From Chrysopilus asiliformis (Eukaryota; Arthropoda; Insecta; Diptera; Rhagionidae): a stretch of DNA of 64,000 bases. Made by a program: the position numbers and the translations under genes. The stretch is taken from assembly GCA_964034945.1 (NCBI GenBank), contig OZ035961.1, forward strand, positions 10,842,001 through 10,906,000. The letters are read 5' to 3'. Of the stretch, positions 34,671 through 47,345 are shown one piece after another (position 1 is the first letter of the stretch; each line of letters begins with the position of its first letter). The notes beneath the pieces are model-generated. The model ran no database searches, was not told the origin of the DNA, and saw nothing but the letters and a program-made list of their open reading frames with translations.

Positions 34671-35778
34671 TGTCCACGGCGGTAAAAAAAATATAAATAA
34701 AATATATTAGTGTCGTTTTTACACTCGTAGCGCCAAAAAAAATGCTCATTCTTTCGTAATTGTGAAATACCCAGAAATCTTTGTATTTTCTAATAAAAAC
34801 TAAATGTTTTTTTTCGCAATTTTTTAATTACTCTTAGAATTACTTTGATGATTAATTTATATTTGAAATTAATTTGTAAGACGTTTGCGAAAGCTCATCA
34901 CGTTATTGAACTTGAACCACAAAAAACAACTTCCAACATTTTGACTAAGAAAAAAATCCGCTTTTTTATGTTCGAGAGAGACTATATTCACTGAAATTTC
35001 CAACCTTGAAACTTGAACTACAAATTTTTAAAATATGTTTTTTTTTTTGGAAACGAGAAATTAGTGTGTGAACGTAAAAAAATGTGACAAAAAATCACTA
35101 AACAAGAATTTTTTTTTATTGTGATTGAATTTTAGTATATCACAAACTTGCACATTTAAAAAAACGTCAAAATATAGGTTAATTTCAGATCATTTTTTAG
35201 ATTTAGAGCGTAAGAGTCCCGTTTTCACGAGTGATTTTTTCTTGAATTTTTCCGCCAATTTTATTCAGTATTTTTTTAGCGAATTTTATTCTTCTATCGC
35301 AGAATAAATTTTCGAATATTTTGTCGTATAGTGTTGTGAAACGTAATTTTAGTGTCAGAGAATCAAATTCCCGGAAAAAATTGTCATTTATAAACACAAC
35401 AAAAATCGATTTTTTTAAGAAATCGACATTTTTTCATGGCAAAGAAGGCAAGTATTGTATAAATGACGGAGACCGACTCGAGAACAGGAGTTGATAGACA
35501 CTTTCTGGTCAGTACGAAATCAATTTCAACAAAAATGATGAGGATGTCCGTGCTGTCTATCAATCTATTCGTTGTATCTTGAATAATTCACAAGCGGGTT
35601 GAGCTAGCGACTTGTAATTTTTGTGGATGAGTTTTATCAGTTTTCTGTCAGCTTTTGGAAAAGTAACGTTAGCTATAACAAATACCTTCGATATATATGT
35701 GATTTTTCGAGAAGAAGTTTTTTGAAAGCTTCTCGATAACTATGCACGTTTGGCTAAAATGCATAAAACCGAATTTAA
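34671..35778. other. Intergenic between divergent genes C and D, no gene seen
   Basis: AT-rich, short frames only. No recognised element apart from the shared motif just before it. Confidence 0.45.
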
Positions 35779-36018
35779 CACTCTAACTGCCACGACAGTT
35801 TTAAGCCTTTTTCGAATATTTAGTTGTCAGTCAAAAAGGATGCACTAAGAGAAAAAAATTGAAACAAAATTATACCTAAATGTTATTTTATTACCATAAA
35901 ATGTGTGCAACTACAAAAAATCGTTGCGGTTGCAGCGAACACTTTAATAATTTTCATTGTTTCACCGTACACAACAGTTAGGTGTCAGGTGTTTTTGACT
36001 GACGTGGCAGTTAGAGTG
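35779..36018. mobile_element. piggyBac-like MITE with TTAA target duplication
   Basis: TTAA at 35775-35778 and 36019-36022. Ends CACTCTAACTGCCACG and CGTGGCAGTTAGAGTG are exact inverted repeats. Noncoding. Confidence 0.88.
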
Positions 36019-38478
36019 TTAAAGAAATTTTTTGCGTCAACGACATTTTCATATCGCAAACGGTCCATGAGTAATTTCGAAAATTTATTTTTTCTTACAT
36101 ATTTTATTCCGAAACTTCGAATATGGCAGAGGAAAGTTTTGTGTTCAGCACAACTGATATTTTTAGAATAACTCCTAGATATCTTACCCGCGTCTGTAGA
36201 GCTGACACAGTCGCTGACACAATCTCGTGTAAATGCACTGACTGCCAGTTCGCTAAATGTCTTTTAATTCGTTGTCAGTAATTTGACATTTGAAGTCTGT
36301 GCTACTGACAGACTTTACAGTCGCGTGTAAAGGCCGGGTAAAACACGTTCATAACAATTTATAATCTTTTACAAAGTGTTTTTAAACTGTAGAGCAAAGA
36401 CTCTTTAACACGTTTTGAAAAAAATGGCTTATTTCTTGGAATTATTCAATTTTTCAACAACATTAGTTGGAATACGGGATGTATGGTTGGATATTATTCA
36501 CAATTCTGACAAGTTAATAGAAGTTCTATTTTCATTGGAGGAATATTTCACGAGTTAAACTCGTTTAAAAATGCGAAAACATTTTGACCAGTTTAAAAAA
36601 TCGAATTTCAACTCGTTTGATAATAAGGCACGTTTTATCTTCCTAGCAATATTTTGATTGTTTTTTCTTCAGTAATCAAGTATGGTCCCCGAATATTGAC
36701 CGCCCGATTTTAAAATGTAAACGATCGGCACAAGATGCGGAAAATTCAATGACATAATTTTAATTTTGTTGAAAATTAAAAACCGATTTTAAATACCGAC
36801 AAAAACACTGAAGAAAATTAGATTAGATCGACTTTTATAAGATCGACTTCTAAGAGTAAACCTTAACCGATTATGACGCAGTTTTTTTTTTTCTTTCGAA
36901 AGCTGTTATCGCCCCATAGAACCCTACGGAACGCAATTTTGGAAAAAAATTAATTATTTTCTAGAAAATCGCAAAAATTGTTTCCATATGTATGGGGAGG
37001 GGGGAAGAAGTAGTTCTATTGAATTTGGATGCATGGTAGGGCTATGTAGAAACAGATTCTAAAACCATTTTTTGTTTTTGAAAAAAAAACCGTTTTCGAG
37101 AAAATTGCGAAAATTTCCATTTGGTTGGGGGAGGTTGGTTTAATATTAGTCATTTCGCTGTTGAAATTTTCGCAAAAGTTTGTGCTATGCCAAATTTCAA
37201 CTTCCGGTCGTCGGGTTTTTAATTTTTTTTTGTGTAAATTATTGAATTTTTCATCATATTCGGTTTAATTATGTAAGAAGGTTATCATCTCACCGCTAGG
37301 TGGATAAAGAAAGCCATATTAACTCTTTCACTTCACGTGGAATGAATCATAGGTAGGTTGACCATAAGTCCCGGAATGGCCGAAACAGTCCCGAATTCAG
37401 GCATGTTGCCCGTCGTCCAGGAAACTAAACTTTTCCCGAATTAGTGTGATAATTTTTCAAACGATAAAAAAATTAACACTCGATATGCAAAACGTACTCT
37501 ATTTCAGCTGGAAGTTCCCCCAAAGTACATTTTTTTGCCTGCGGCACATTTTCCCCATAATTTTCCACAAAAGACGAAATATCAAAAAAAAAAATTGGCC
37601 TGCGACGCATTTCCCTTTATTTGTATTGTTTATAATATTTGTCTATCTATTAATTTAAATAATTGAGCCGAATCTGTTTAAAAAATTTCGCCTGCGGTGC
37701 ACATTTATATTTTTTCCCCCTTGATTTTCATCTGAATAAAGATTTATTTTCTACATAAAACTTGTTGTTCATCTTGTCCCGGATTTACCCCAAAAATATG
37801 TTGTCACCAAAACATCATAGGATGTTTTACTATCTCATCATAGTTTCTGTAGTTAAGGAATAATATTCGGAATACTTGAATACAATATTTAAAGAGGTAT
37901 CGACACTGCCTGTTAAATTCAAAACTTCAAAAAAAAAAAAAAACTTTAGGTATGACAAGCTTGTTTTTTCCTTATAATTCCATTTTAATATCATACTAAT
38001 AAAAATGTTTTATGGTTGACGAACTGTGTGTACTGAAAAATTGAGTACTAAAAGTTGTGAAATGCGGCTTCAGATTCGGGGATTTTTACTAGAAGTAAAT
38101 TGAGCCACACCTGAAAAATAAAAAAAATATTTTTGTTTTTCGAAATTGTTTTTTCGCGTTTTTCTTACTGTACCAGTGGTAAATTGAAAAATACGTGGAT
38201 TGGACCCCTTTTGTTCTCAGCGTCTTATATTGTCGCTTCAGAATTATTTTGTCCCACGACTATGCCCATGAGATAAAATAATTTTCTAGTGACTATATAG
38301 TATGAAATGCTTTCTTCGACATTACAGGCGGCCGATTTTATGATACTGGCAGAATTGGAATATCTACAGATTTATTAGTTTCGTTTATACCATAAATCGA
38401 AAGCTAACTTTTTTGAGTCAATTAGCAGTTTGAAAGCTCTCTTTTCACTACTCTTGTTCAATACTTTAAAACGCTTAA
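36019..38478. other. Intergenic, no gene seen
   Basis: Around 36190-36345 are two half-matching ends (TTACCCGCGTCTGTAGAG and a complement beginning TTACCCGGCC) that may be a decayed MITE. At 36960-37140 are family R fragments (G-rich segment and the AAAACCGTTTTCGAGAAAAT block). The rest shows nothing recognisable. Confidence 0.45.
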
Positions 38479-38721
38479 CCCTTTGTCGACCGTCGGTACT
38501 TTTAAGTACCACCAACTTTAAATCTTTATATTTTTTTGCTTATCCAATAGTATCAACATTCTATGTACTTCTATATACTTCTATATACCACAGGCGTAAA
38601 TACCACCCATCCATAAAATTAGTTCATGTCTCTTTTTTTTAAATGATTTCTGGAACCATTTTCAACGAAAAAAAGTCATGGTTATTGATTTTTTGTTGTT
38701 CACTTCCTGGTCCACAAAGGG
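38479..38721. mobile_element. piggyBac-like MITE with TTAA target duplication
   Basis: TTAA at 38475-38478 and 38722-38725. Ends CCCTTTGTCGACC and GGTCCACAAAGGG are imperfect inverted repeats. GGTACTTTTAAGTACC is a palindrome near the left end. It ends about 390 bp before the shared promoter motif of gene D. Confidence 0.82.
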
Positions 38722-39111
38722 TTAAGAGTAGTATTAAATTTTATTATCAGATATCAGATGATATTTTCCTTAAAAAAATCCTCTAAGTAGATTTTAACAA
38801 TGTTCATCATATTTTTGAAATATTTTTGAAAAAAAATCATTAAATTAAATGTTACCATACTATTTGCGATAAAAAAAAGAATTCCACTACTAACATGTTT
38901 ACTAATAATTAAGCTACGGATATGCAACCGCAATTTTTTTTCTTTTTAACAGTCAAGCAATCCGTAAACAATAATATCTGAAACAAAAATGACATGTCCA
39001 ACAACTACTAAAGATCTTTTTTAATCAAGCATTATTGACAACGTGCGAAAGGGTATTTCATCGACGATGGTTTGAAAAACCAAAAAAAAGACAAGAACTA
39101 AACCATTGATA

Positions 39112-39200
39112 ACCTGTCTAACAGGTAAGTTGATCATCGTCAACTTTTACCGAATTAAAAATATATAAAAACATCGTTTTTTGATCGTGTCGCGCTCAGT
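39112..39200 (+). promoter_or_regulatory. Putative promoter of gene D
   Basis: A palindrome ACCTGTCTAACAGGT (39112-39126) is followed 35 bases on by ATATATAAAA (39161-39170) and, about 34 bases later, an initiator-like CTCAGT (39195-39200). The ATG of gene D is about 150 bases downstream. The same palindrome-then-TATA arrangement, with preceding GGTATTTCAT similarity, is found before gene E. Confidence 0.6.
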
Positions 39201-39345
39201 CTGCGAAAACATTTATTATGAAAGTTGAGAACCTCTAGCACGTTCAGTTTATTTATTTTCTAGTGTGGATCGGACGGTTTTATAAAATTGCGTTAATTAT
39301 AACTCAAGTTTTTATGCAAATATTATATCAAAAATTAACTACAAA

Positions 39346-42300
39346 ATGATCAGATTTTTTCTAAGTGTAATAATATTTTTTTTTATGGTGATATATGCGC
39401 GTAAGAAAAATATTTCTTTTATTGTGTTTTGAAAATATGCTCGCCGATGTTAAACGAAATATAGAAAATGTTTTGATGACCCGATTTTCAACTTTCTTAA
39501 TATTTCAGAATCATTATGTCGAACAATTAGACGTAAAATGATGCCAGGAAATTGTGTTTCACTAGTCGATTGCAAAGAAGTTGCACATAAAATACAAGAG
39601 ATTACCGGACCATTGCCTTCCGATTTTAAAACATCAATTGCGGCAAGACATTGTGGTTTCAACAACAAGGAGGTGGGCACAAATTGCGTTTAAAATTTAC
39701 CTTCGATATACCAAGAAAACGACACATTTTTTTTACCATTTTTATAAAACGCAAAAATGTGGAACTGATTCTAACTTTTTTGTAAAAAAAAAATCGGTAG
39801 CTTGTATGACTCTTATACTGTATCATTATTTTGTTTACATCCAAGTTATAAGTTTTTCTTGCGCCCAAAGATCAGGTTTTGCAAAATCATTTTTATTAAT
39901 AATACTTGTGTTCTTGTTAAGGAACGTTGACCGGTTTGAAATCTTGTACACATATGCAAAATTATTTAAATTAAGAGGTGAACTCAAGTGAACAGAATTG
40001 TTTATATTTATAGTTTTTATACTGTTTCGTTTGGATTTTCAATTTATTATTAAAACACGTGTTACTGGTTATACTTAGGGTGATCATATTTTTTTTTGTT
40101 TTGCAAATCCGGCACAGATTACCGGTGGAGAGTGGCAGAAGGGAAGCGTGACAAAATTTTTAATCCTTCGAAATGAATCGTAAATAATTTGAAAGCCCGA
40201 TAAAAGACAAGAGGGTTTGTGCCACACTCTAAGTATTTTTTGTTGAATATTAATGCATTAATAAAAAATGTAACCAGTGTAATTCTTTAAATGCATTGAA
40301 ATTCAACATATGGTGATTAAATGTTGAACAACTCTTTAACATTTCAAAGTTAATTTGAACCCTCGATTGTTGAATAAAACTTACATTGTTTTATTAATTT
40401 TAAACTGGTTTGGATTCATTTTTAGCAATATCACCCGTATTGTGAGTGTCGTGTCGTTTTTCACGCAAAACCCCAATTTACGCGTTCTTGGTAGAAATGC
40501 ACAAACAGTTCACACCGAAAAATATCCATTGCATTTCTCTGTGAAGGCGGATTTTCTTACAAATTGTTATCGATACCAATGGATTTTATATTTGTTATAG
40601 GTGCTGAATACTCGGCTACAATTTTCCCACAAACTACATTTTTCCACTACATTTTTCCACAGTTTTCCACTCACAGTTTTAGAGCAAGCTTTGTCGCAAA
40701 GTAGATCAAGGTATTCTCAAGCAGATCTCCAGCAACTCTACTTAGGTGTCGAGCATTTCTTAAAAAAAAAAACAAGTAGAAAACAAATTAAAGTTAATTT
40801 TGGGATTTTTTCCTTAACTTGCACTGCCCTAATGACCAAATAAAATTCTTCTTCATTACATGAAGAGGAATCCAAAAAATCAAACACAAAAATGTTTTCC
40901 ATTTTAAATTTGACAAGATTTTGTAGCCTTAACCTGAAAAGAGCAATTCATATCTGAGGCTCTATCACCGAACACTTGGTTCGAATCGTAAATTCAATGG
41001 TGTTGTTGATATAAAAACTTATGATTCGAACCAATCGAATCGTGTTCGGTAATAGGGCCTCTGACTTCGTTCAGCATATCACAAAATTGCTCCAAACTGT
41101 CTTTTAGTACCCGCTCACAGAGTATACCTTTGAACACGTAACTCTTTTTTGAGCTATAAGGCCCTATCACAGAATCCGATACGAATGGTTCGAATGGTAA
41201 ACTCAATGTTGTTGTTGGATTCGACTCATTCGTATCGGATTCTGTGATAGGGCCTATAAAAAAAGTCCCAAGTTATCGGAGCTAGAAACTTATAGAGCAA
41301 AATGAGTATGGTAGTCTAAAACGCCATTAAACTCACTATTTGAACATTTTCAATATCCATTAAAATGTTTATCATACATATTTAACCGTTTTCAGCATTG
41401 CCAAATTAAAAATTTCCAAATTCAGCATTGTCAAATTTTTTTGAGGGATTATTCCGATTGAATTTTGATGTATGGAACGGTTCGAACGGTTATGTAAAAT
41501 TATATTTTAAATACATTTCGTTTCATAAATTTTTCGATACGACTCACCGTTTTCAATAAAATTGTAAAAACTGTTTCGTTTGTATGGGGAGAGGTGGTGT
41601 AATAGTCCAATTTTGCCCGTTCAAGAACTTAGCCAAGTCATTTACGAAAACGTAACAATACGAAATTTCAAGTCTCTAGCTCAATTCTGGCGATAGTTAT
41701 GGTGTTCGGACATACAGACAGACAGACGGATGCACATGCGGAAATCAAAATCTGTTGTCATTGCAAAAACCCTGGTCTAGTTCACTTTTGTGTCCGATGA
41801 TTGGTTCGATGCGTTACAAACGGTATATCAAATCTGATATTCTTCAATATATAGTATAAAAACAAACATTCCACTATTGAAATGCGTCACAGGCGAATTT
41901 TCTTAAGAAATTACACTAAAGATAGTAATTCATGAAGAAACTGTTCCGCAGACGAATGTCGCCTTTGGCCTTCCATTGAAATTACATTTGTGGAGAGATT
42001 TTTTCACAACATTTTTGCTCGAAACCTCCGAAATATTTTGAAAATTTCCGCCTCCACGGGATATTTTAGTTGTAGGCCTTGAAAATACGCGAAATTTACG
42101 TCTAAAGCCTCATTTGCATTACTGGCTGGGCACATGCTTATGAACAACAAGGGTGTGTTAAAAACTCAAATTTGTTATCAATTTAGAAAAGTTACAGTAA
42201 AATTCAAACAAGCGAGCTAAGCATTTTTTAATTTTTTTTGACATTATTTTAAGTTAAGTGTTTTTCTTAAATCTAGAAATGCTATTTTATACCTTCTATT

Positions 42301-45300
42301 AAATAAATTATTAACTTGTTTCTGCCTGTTAGTTTGAAAGCAACTATTTTGGTTTTTTTTTATATTCTGGGTAATTTTAAAACTATTGACATTCAAAATC
42401 TGGTTTGTTAGTATGTTTGTTTTTTACAAACTTTTTAGTTTATTAATAGTTTGTTTTTTTGTTTATTATAAGAAGAAAAATCTTCAAATATCAACATTTT
42501 TCAAAGATACTGAATTAAAACCAGACAATTTCTTGATCTTAAGGGGGTAACGCTCTCTTCTACATTTCAATAGGTGAAATCTCGGTAACTTTTTCTCAAA
42601 GACAGCTCGACAGATTTGAATGGAACTTTGTATACTTAAGGCCCAACTACGATCGACATGCGAGCGCATATGTTAATGTCAAATTCCCAACGAATGTTGA
42701 CATACATAGCTGTCAACATAAAAGCTAAAGCCCATATCAGAATGCAGCAGCGTTTTCGGGGCAGCGGGCAGCAAAAGTTTCCCATTGGCTAAGAGCAAAA
42801 TTATGACGTACTAAAAGCAGCAAAAATTCTCGCTGGTTTTTTAGCGCTATTTCTATTTTTACTGACGCTGCCCGAGCAGTAAATTTTCCATATACTTCAA
42901 ATATCCGCTATACGCCGTCAGAACGCTAATGCCTTCATTAATTTTATCCAAATCATCAATTACTGTAGACATTTTCTGAACGAATAGATAAATTAACAAA
43001 ATTTTTCACGAGAAAATCAAACAAATGAGAACTGTCAAACTGATTTTACTCCGGATTCGTGCTGCTCCATTCCGAGATGGAAGTCAGCAAAACCAATTTT
43101 ACTGCCAAGGCAGTTTTGCTGCCGCAGCGAATGCTGCTTCATTCTGATATGCGCTTAATCTTCATTTTACCTCAAGTGGAAATTAATATGGCCACAATAT
43201 TATTAAATTCACACTAAAATTTTAGATTATGTTCACTATTTACATATGCCAGTTCCATTTGTATCGAATCATTCATGCTTAACGAAAGTTTAACGAAGGT
43301 TTAAAAAAGGCAACACTTTGACACATGTCTATTGTGGGTAATAACATTGACCTTCTTATTCTGGAAATGACATATGCAGCTACATATGCGCTCCTATGTC
43401 GATCGTAGTTGGGCCTTTATTGTTTATGTAATTCTACATATACACAAATGTAGATTTAAGGAAAAAAAATATTGAAACATATTTTTTTTTAGTTTTCAAA
43501 ATGTGTTGTTTTTAACATATCTCGCCATTTTGGTTTCCTCCGGTTAATGTATTTCCACGAAAGGTTGATAGGATCGTCCCACTCCAGAACCAAACATCCT
43601 TGTAAAATTTCATGGCTCGAGTTTTGAGAAATCTTGTATACAGACTGACAGACAGAAAGACATTTAATATTGCTCCAATCGACTCATGAGTACTCAGGAA
43701 ATGTTTGTCAGGCAGAATTAAGAGGTCAACATTTTTTCATGATTACAATACTTTATTATACTTAGTACAAGAAAGTAAAAATGAGACTTTTTAGGAAAGC
43801 GAAAAGCTGAAGTGACTGCGACATAATTTCTGAACGGTTCGGCACACCATAAAAACAGTTCTAGAATAAATAGAAACATGCGGTTTTTGGCAATATGTTC
43901 AGAATTTATTTTAAAATAGTAAAATGTAATAAAAAATAGATCTAGTTTAGATTTTTTTCAGTCGTCGCCGCCTTTAATGTCTAGAAAAAATTTTCCCGTT
44001 CATAGAACGGTTACGAAATTTCAAAAAAATCAAACTCTTAAAATATTTAACTCTATAATAGGAATTACATTTTGTTATAACATATACACAATTTTTAGCA
44101 CTATATATGCTGTACAGATGAAGAGATAACTCATTTATATAAAGTGAAAGAAGAATTCGGTGACGATTATATCAATTTCGAAGATCATGAAAATTATAAT
44201 CTATTACCAACTAAAGAGGGTGAATGCGGGCAACATTCAAGTGACCGAGTGTCTAATGGAATGAATGCAGCACTCTTGGAAATCCCCTGGATGGCTATTT
44301 TACAATACGACACTTCAGATGGACTACAGGGAAGATGTGGTGGTTCTCTAATCAATAATAGATATGTTCTAACCGCCGCACACTGTGTCACAGATTCAAT
44401 AGATCCATTGTAAGATTTTTTATTTTTTATCTCTAACCAATATTTTATAGTAAACTAAATGCAGGGTTTCCGTGCGTTTAGGGGAATATGACACATCATC
44501 TGAGGAAGATTGTTCCTATTTCCAAAAACAACGTTCACATTGTATACCACCAACAGAAGACTATGCAGTGGAAAAATATATCCTTCATCCGAAATATACG
44601 AATTTTTTTAATGACATCGCTCTAATCAGGTTGTCAGAGGAAGTTTCTTTAAAAAACAAAAGTAGGATCATTTTTTAGTGTTTTGTAAAAGTTTGTTTAA
44701 TAAAAAAAAATATATTTTTAGCTCACATACACCCAGTATGTCTACCCTTATTACCAGAGATTCAAAACAGCGCAATTGAACATTTTACTATATCAGGCTG
44801 GGGCTTAACTGAAGGCGGTAAGTTTTTAGGAACTTGAACAGCATTTCCACAGCACCTTAAAGAATTTTAGTTATGATAAAATGTTAGTAATATTTTTGTT
44901 AATCGAAAAACTAAAATATTCCAAAAATTTTATAGTCTTTAAAAAAAAACCTTTTTTCACAAATTCTATATTTTTGATCCATTTTTGTTTCTTGTAAAAT
45001 TAGGTCAGCAATCAACAATTCTGCAAAAAGGCAACATACCTTTAAAAGACAATTCCGTATGCTCTAAAGCGTTTAGCAGACAAATAAATTTAACTGATAT
45101 TCATTTATGCGCTGGCGGAGACAATGGAATTGATAGCTGTTTCGGTGATTCCGGAGGTCCTTTATTTGCAGACGTCAAACTTAATACACTAACGACATAT
45201 CAATTTGGTATTGTATCGTCAGGGAAAAGTATTTGTGATGGCATTCCAACTGGCGCACCCGGAATTTATACAAGAGTTACGAAATATTTAAACTGGATAT

Positions 45301-45320
45301 TGGATAATATAGAACCGTGA
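39346..45320 (+). CDS. CLIP-domain serine protease D
   Basis: Secreted CLIPB-type zymogen, 379 aa. Exons: 39346-39400 signal peptide (MIRFFLSVIIFFFMVIYA); 39509-39672 CLIP; 44099-44409 His; 44465-44661 Asp; 44722-44817 GWG; 45004-45320 Ser. CLIP cysteines: SLC, GNC, VDC, RHCG, then YICC. Activation site SSDR/VSNG. Triad: His168 (TAAHC), Asp227 (FNDIALIR), Ser324 (GIDSCFGDSGGPL; trypsin-type Asp, but Phe at the position usually Gln or Ser). The second intron is 4.4 kb and full of mobile DNA: two small palindromic elements, a family R copy, and a MITE nested in another MITE. Gene E is its tandem duplicate, with very similar LSEEVSLKNK, FADVKL and YLNWILDNIEP stretches. A poly(A) signal AATAAA lies at 45410-45415. 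Substrate unknown. Confidence 0.94.
40957..41060. repeat. Small palindromic MITE (type AGGCYCTATCAC), copy 1
   Basis: Left end AGGCTCTATCACCGAACAC and right end GTGTTCGGTAATAGGGCCT are inverted; the two halves also share GGTTCGAATCG. It lies in the long intron of gene D, 98 bases before a related element. Confidence 0.75.
41159..41255. repeat. Small palindromic MITE (type AGGCYCTATCAC), copy 2
   Basis: Ends AGGCCCTATCACAGAATCCG and the exact complement, with ATACGAATG continuing the stem. ATA flanks both sides. The element is 97 bp, nearly a perfect hairpin. Confidence 0.82.
41455..41865 (+). repeat. Interspersed repeat family R, copy with 3' end
   Basis: Family R blocks in order: GAATTTTGATGTATGGAACG, CGACTCACCGTTTTCAATAA, TCTCTAGCTCAATTC, a short ACAGACAGACAGACGG tract (41715-41730), the GATGATTGGTTCGATGCG block, and ATATATAGTATAAAAA at the end. 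It lies in the long intron of gene D. Confidence 0.75.
42639..43416. mobile_element. MITE family with AGGCCCAACTA ends, interrupted copy
   Basis: Ends AGGCCCAACTACGATCGACA and complement. TTA target duplication at 42636-42638 and 43417-43419. Removing the nested element and one TAA leaves 348 bp, exactly the length of the copy at 26256-26603. It lies in the long intron of gene D. Confidence 0.9.
42729..43155. mobile_element. Nested MITE inside the 42639-43416 element
   Basis: Ends AGCCCATATCAGAATGCAGC and the near-complement finishing CATTCTGATATGCGCT. TAA target duplication at 42726-42728 and 43156-43158. The uninterrupted sister copy at 26256-26603 reads AAAGCTAATCTTCAT across this point, giving the empty site. 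The interior is relatively GC-rich with GCAGCGGGCAGC-type runs. Noncoding. Confidence 0.92.
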
Positions 45321-45409
45321 TTTTATTTATTTTAACAAGTGTTTTAATTTGTTGCTCGAAGATGTTTATTATAAAAAGTATCATTAATTTTTTTTGTACA
45401 ATTATCTGT

Positions 45410-45415
45410 AATAAA
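45410..45415 (+). promoter_or_regulatory. Poly(A) signal of gene D
   Basis: AATAAA, 90 bases after the stop codon of gene D, in an AT-rich 3' region. Confidence 0.6.
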
Positions 45416-46085
45416 AAACATGTAATTATGATAGCTATGTGTAATATGTCTGCATGCATTTACGTTCACTTGTAACTCAAGTTACATTGAACCGATTTTA
45501 ACGAAACTTTAAGGTGACCTCAGAGGAACGAGGAAAATTTTGGGTTTAAAGAAAATCTCTATTAATTTCGAAACTGTTAGAAAAGAGGAGTTTCAAGAAA
45601 AAATTTCGCGTACTAAAATCAACTGCAACTTTATCCAAGGAACTCCTTTTCTTCCAAGGAACTCCTCTGTAGAATTAGCCTGGAGCTAATTTGTACTAAG
45701 AAGCTGTTAATAACGCCATATTTTTAGGAAGAAGCAAAGGTATGCGGTGATGTGACAGCGGAACTAAACTTTATATAGACAATCGCGAAAAATGTGATAA
45801 GGAGGGGAAGTGGTACCGAAATAATGAAAATTACCGTGACGTATTTGCTGGACAGCCCCAAAGTAAATAACTCGCTGAGTCTGCAACATTGTAAGACCGA
45901 AGTTCCACCATTAGTAGGGGGCTCTTTCATACAACTTAAATTTTTGGGTAAATACACATATTAGCGTTTGTAGAACAGGGCTGGGTTCATGTAACTTATT
46001 TTTGATCGACTAACTAGTCAAAGGAAATCTTTATTCGACCAACACTGATTAAACAGGCCGACACTTATTATGCTGCGTATATATC

Positions 46086-46628
46086 GGGTCTTCCAACACG
46101 GACATAACAATTTTGTATTTAAATAAAACACAGAATAATTGAGATATCGGGCTGAAATTTTTTCCAGGTGTAGAGGTAATGTTACATTTAAGTATGAAAT
46201 TCGATGTCGTTCATATGGGCACCGCGAGCACGTGTGCTGATTGATTCATTGGAGCCAATTTTCCACCACTCTTCCACACATGTCTGCCGGAACGTTGGCA
46301 ATTTCGCGTTCGATATTGTTCCTGAGCTCCTCTAACGTTGTTGGCTTGTTGGCATAAACCAACGACTTAGCATAACCCCATAAAAAGAAATCCAACGGCG
46401 TTAAATGGCATGAGCGAGGTGGCCATTCGACCGGACCATTTCTCGAGATTACACGATTACCGAACTTCTCCTTCAATAGATCAATTGTTTGGCATTGCTC
46501 GTTCGTGAACTTCACCATGATAAAAATGTAAACCTTGACTGACGTTTTAGCATTGCCAGATCATAAAAAAAGTTTTAGGGTGCGTTTTTATTAAAATTCA
46601 AAATTGTTATGTCCTTATTGAAAGACCC
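46086..46628 (-). mobile_element. Internally deleted mariner-like transposon
   Basis: Imperfect terminal inverted repeats of about 35 bp: GGGTCTTCCAACACGGACAT on the left and the complement of GGGTCTTTCAATAAGGACAT on the right. The minus-strand frame 46518-46246 joins an N-terminal helix-turn-helix start (VKFTNEQ) directly to the C-terminal part of a transposase (EWPPRSCHLTPLDFFLWGYA, then VYANKPTTLEELR). Most of the catalytic core is therefore deleted. The extreme C-terminus (RGAHMNDIEFHT) follows in another frame after a stop, so the remnant is also frameshifted. It is not functional. Assignment to the Tc1/mariner supergroup is from the PPRSC-LTP-DFFLWG motif. Confidence 0.8.
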
Positions 46629-46858
46629 TTTACATAAGGGTTTATATAAGATACTTTTCTGGGTAATTTGAGTCGCTGAATCCAATTTTTTCAAAGCCTG
46701 CTATTAAAATGAGAGTCGCTGACATAGTTTTCCTGAGCTTTTTACCCAAGACATCAAAAAAATTCTTACAAATGCTGTTTCCACGGGACATTTAAATGGT
46801 AGGCCATGAAAAAAGTCGTGATTTATGTCTACTTGAGACGAGATTTAAGGGTTAAGTA

Positions 46859-47335
46859 CAGAGATGCCAACCGGTTTATTGAACCGAACCAAAAACCACT
46901 GAACCATTAAAATTTGAGTGAACCAAAACCCAACCAGTTTTTTTTTTAAATGCTGTAGCCAAGCCAAAATCCAGATTTTTTCAATGGCGCCGCGCGGTTC
47001 AAATTCGAATTTTTAGGATCGAAAAGAAATCTTATTATTTTCTATTATGTTTTTCGCCGGCTTCTCGGTCAGTGGATTGGAGTGAAATTATTTTCTATTT
47101 TGGAACAGACTCATCATGTGGAATCTTTTTCAACCGGAAAAACTCTTGTCCAAAACCACTAAACCGTTAAAAATTCAGTGAAAAAACCAGAACCAAAATC
47201 AAATTTTTGAAGTTTTAGAACTCAAACCAGAAGCAAATTTTGAAGTCTTAGGATCCAAAAGCAAAAACCAGAAATCCAATTCACTCTTGAACCAAAACCG
47301 AACTAGATTCAAAAAACGTTTGGTTTACATCTCTG
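46859..47335. mobile_element. hAT-like MITE with 8-bp target duplication
   Basis: GTTAAGTA occurs exactly on both sides (46851-46858 and 47336-47343). The short terminal inverted repeat is CAGAGATG/CATCTCTG, a typical hAT terminus. The interior is AT-rich with repeated GAACCAAAACC phrases. No transposase. Confidence 0.9.
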
Positions 47336-47345
47336 GTTAAGTATA

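Noticed and set aside
36185..36345. Possible further MITE with TTACCCG ends
   Set aside because: The two ends match only in part and no target duplication is clear.
39060..39075. GGGTATTTCA before gene D as an NF-kappaB site
   Set aside because: It does not fit the insect kappaB consensus well and the matching place before gene E lacks the GGG; not claimed.
39581..39991. 136-codon plus-strand frame overlapping gene D's CLIP exon
   Set aside because: It is a different frame from the CLIP coding sequence and runs on into the intron; no motif.
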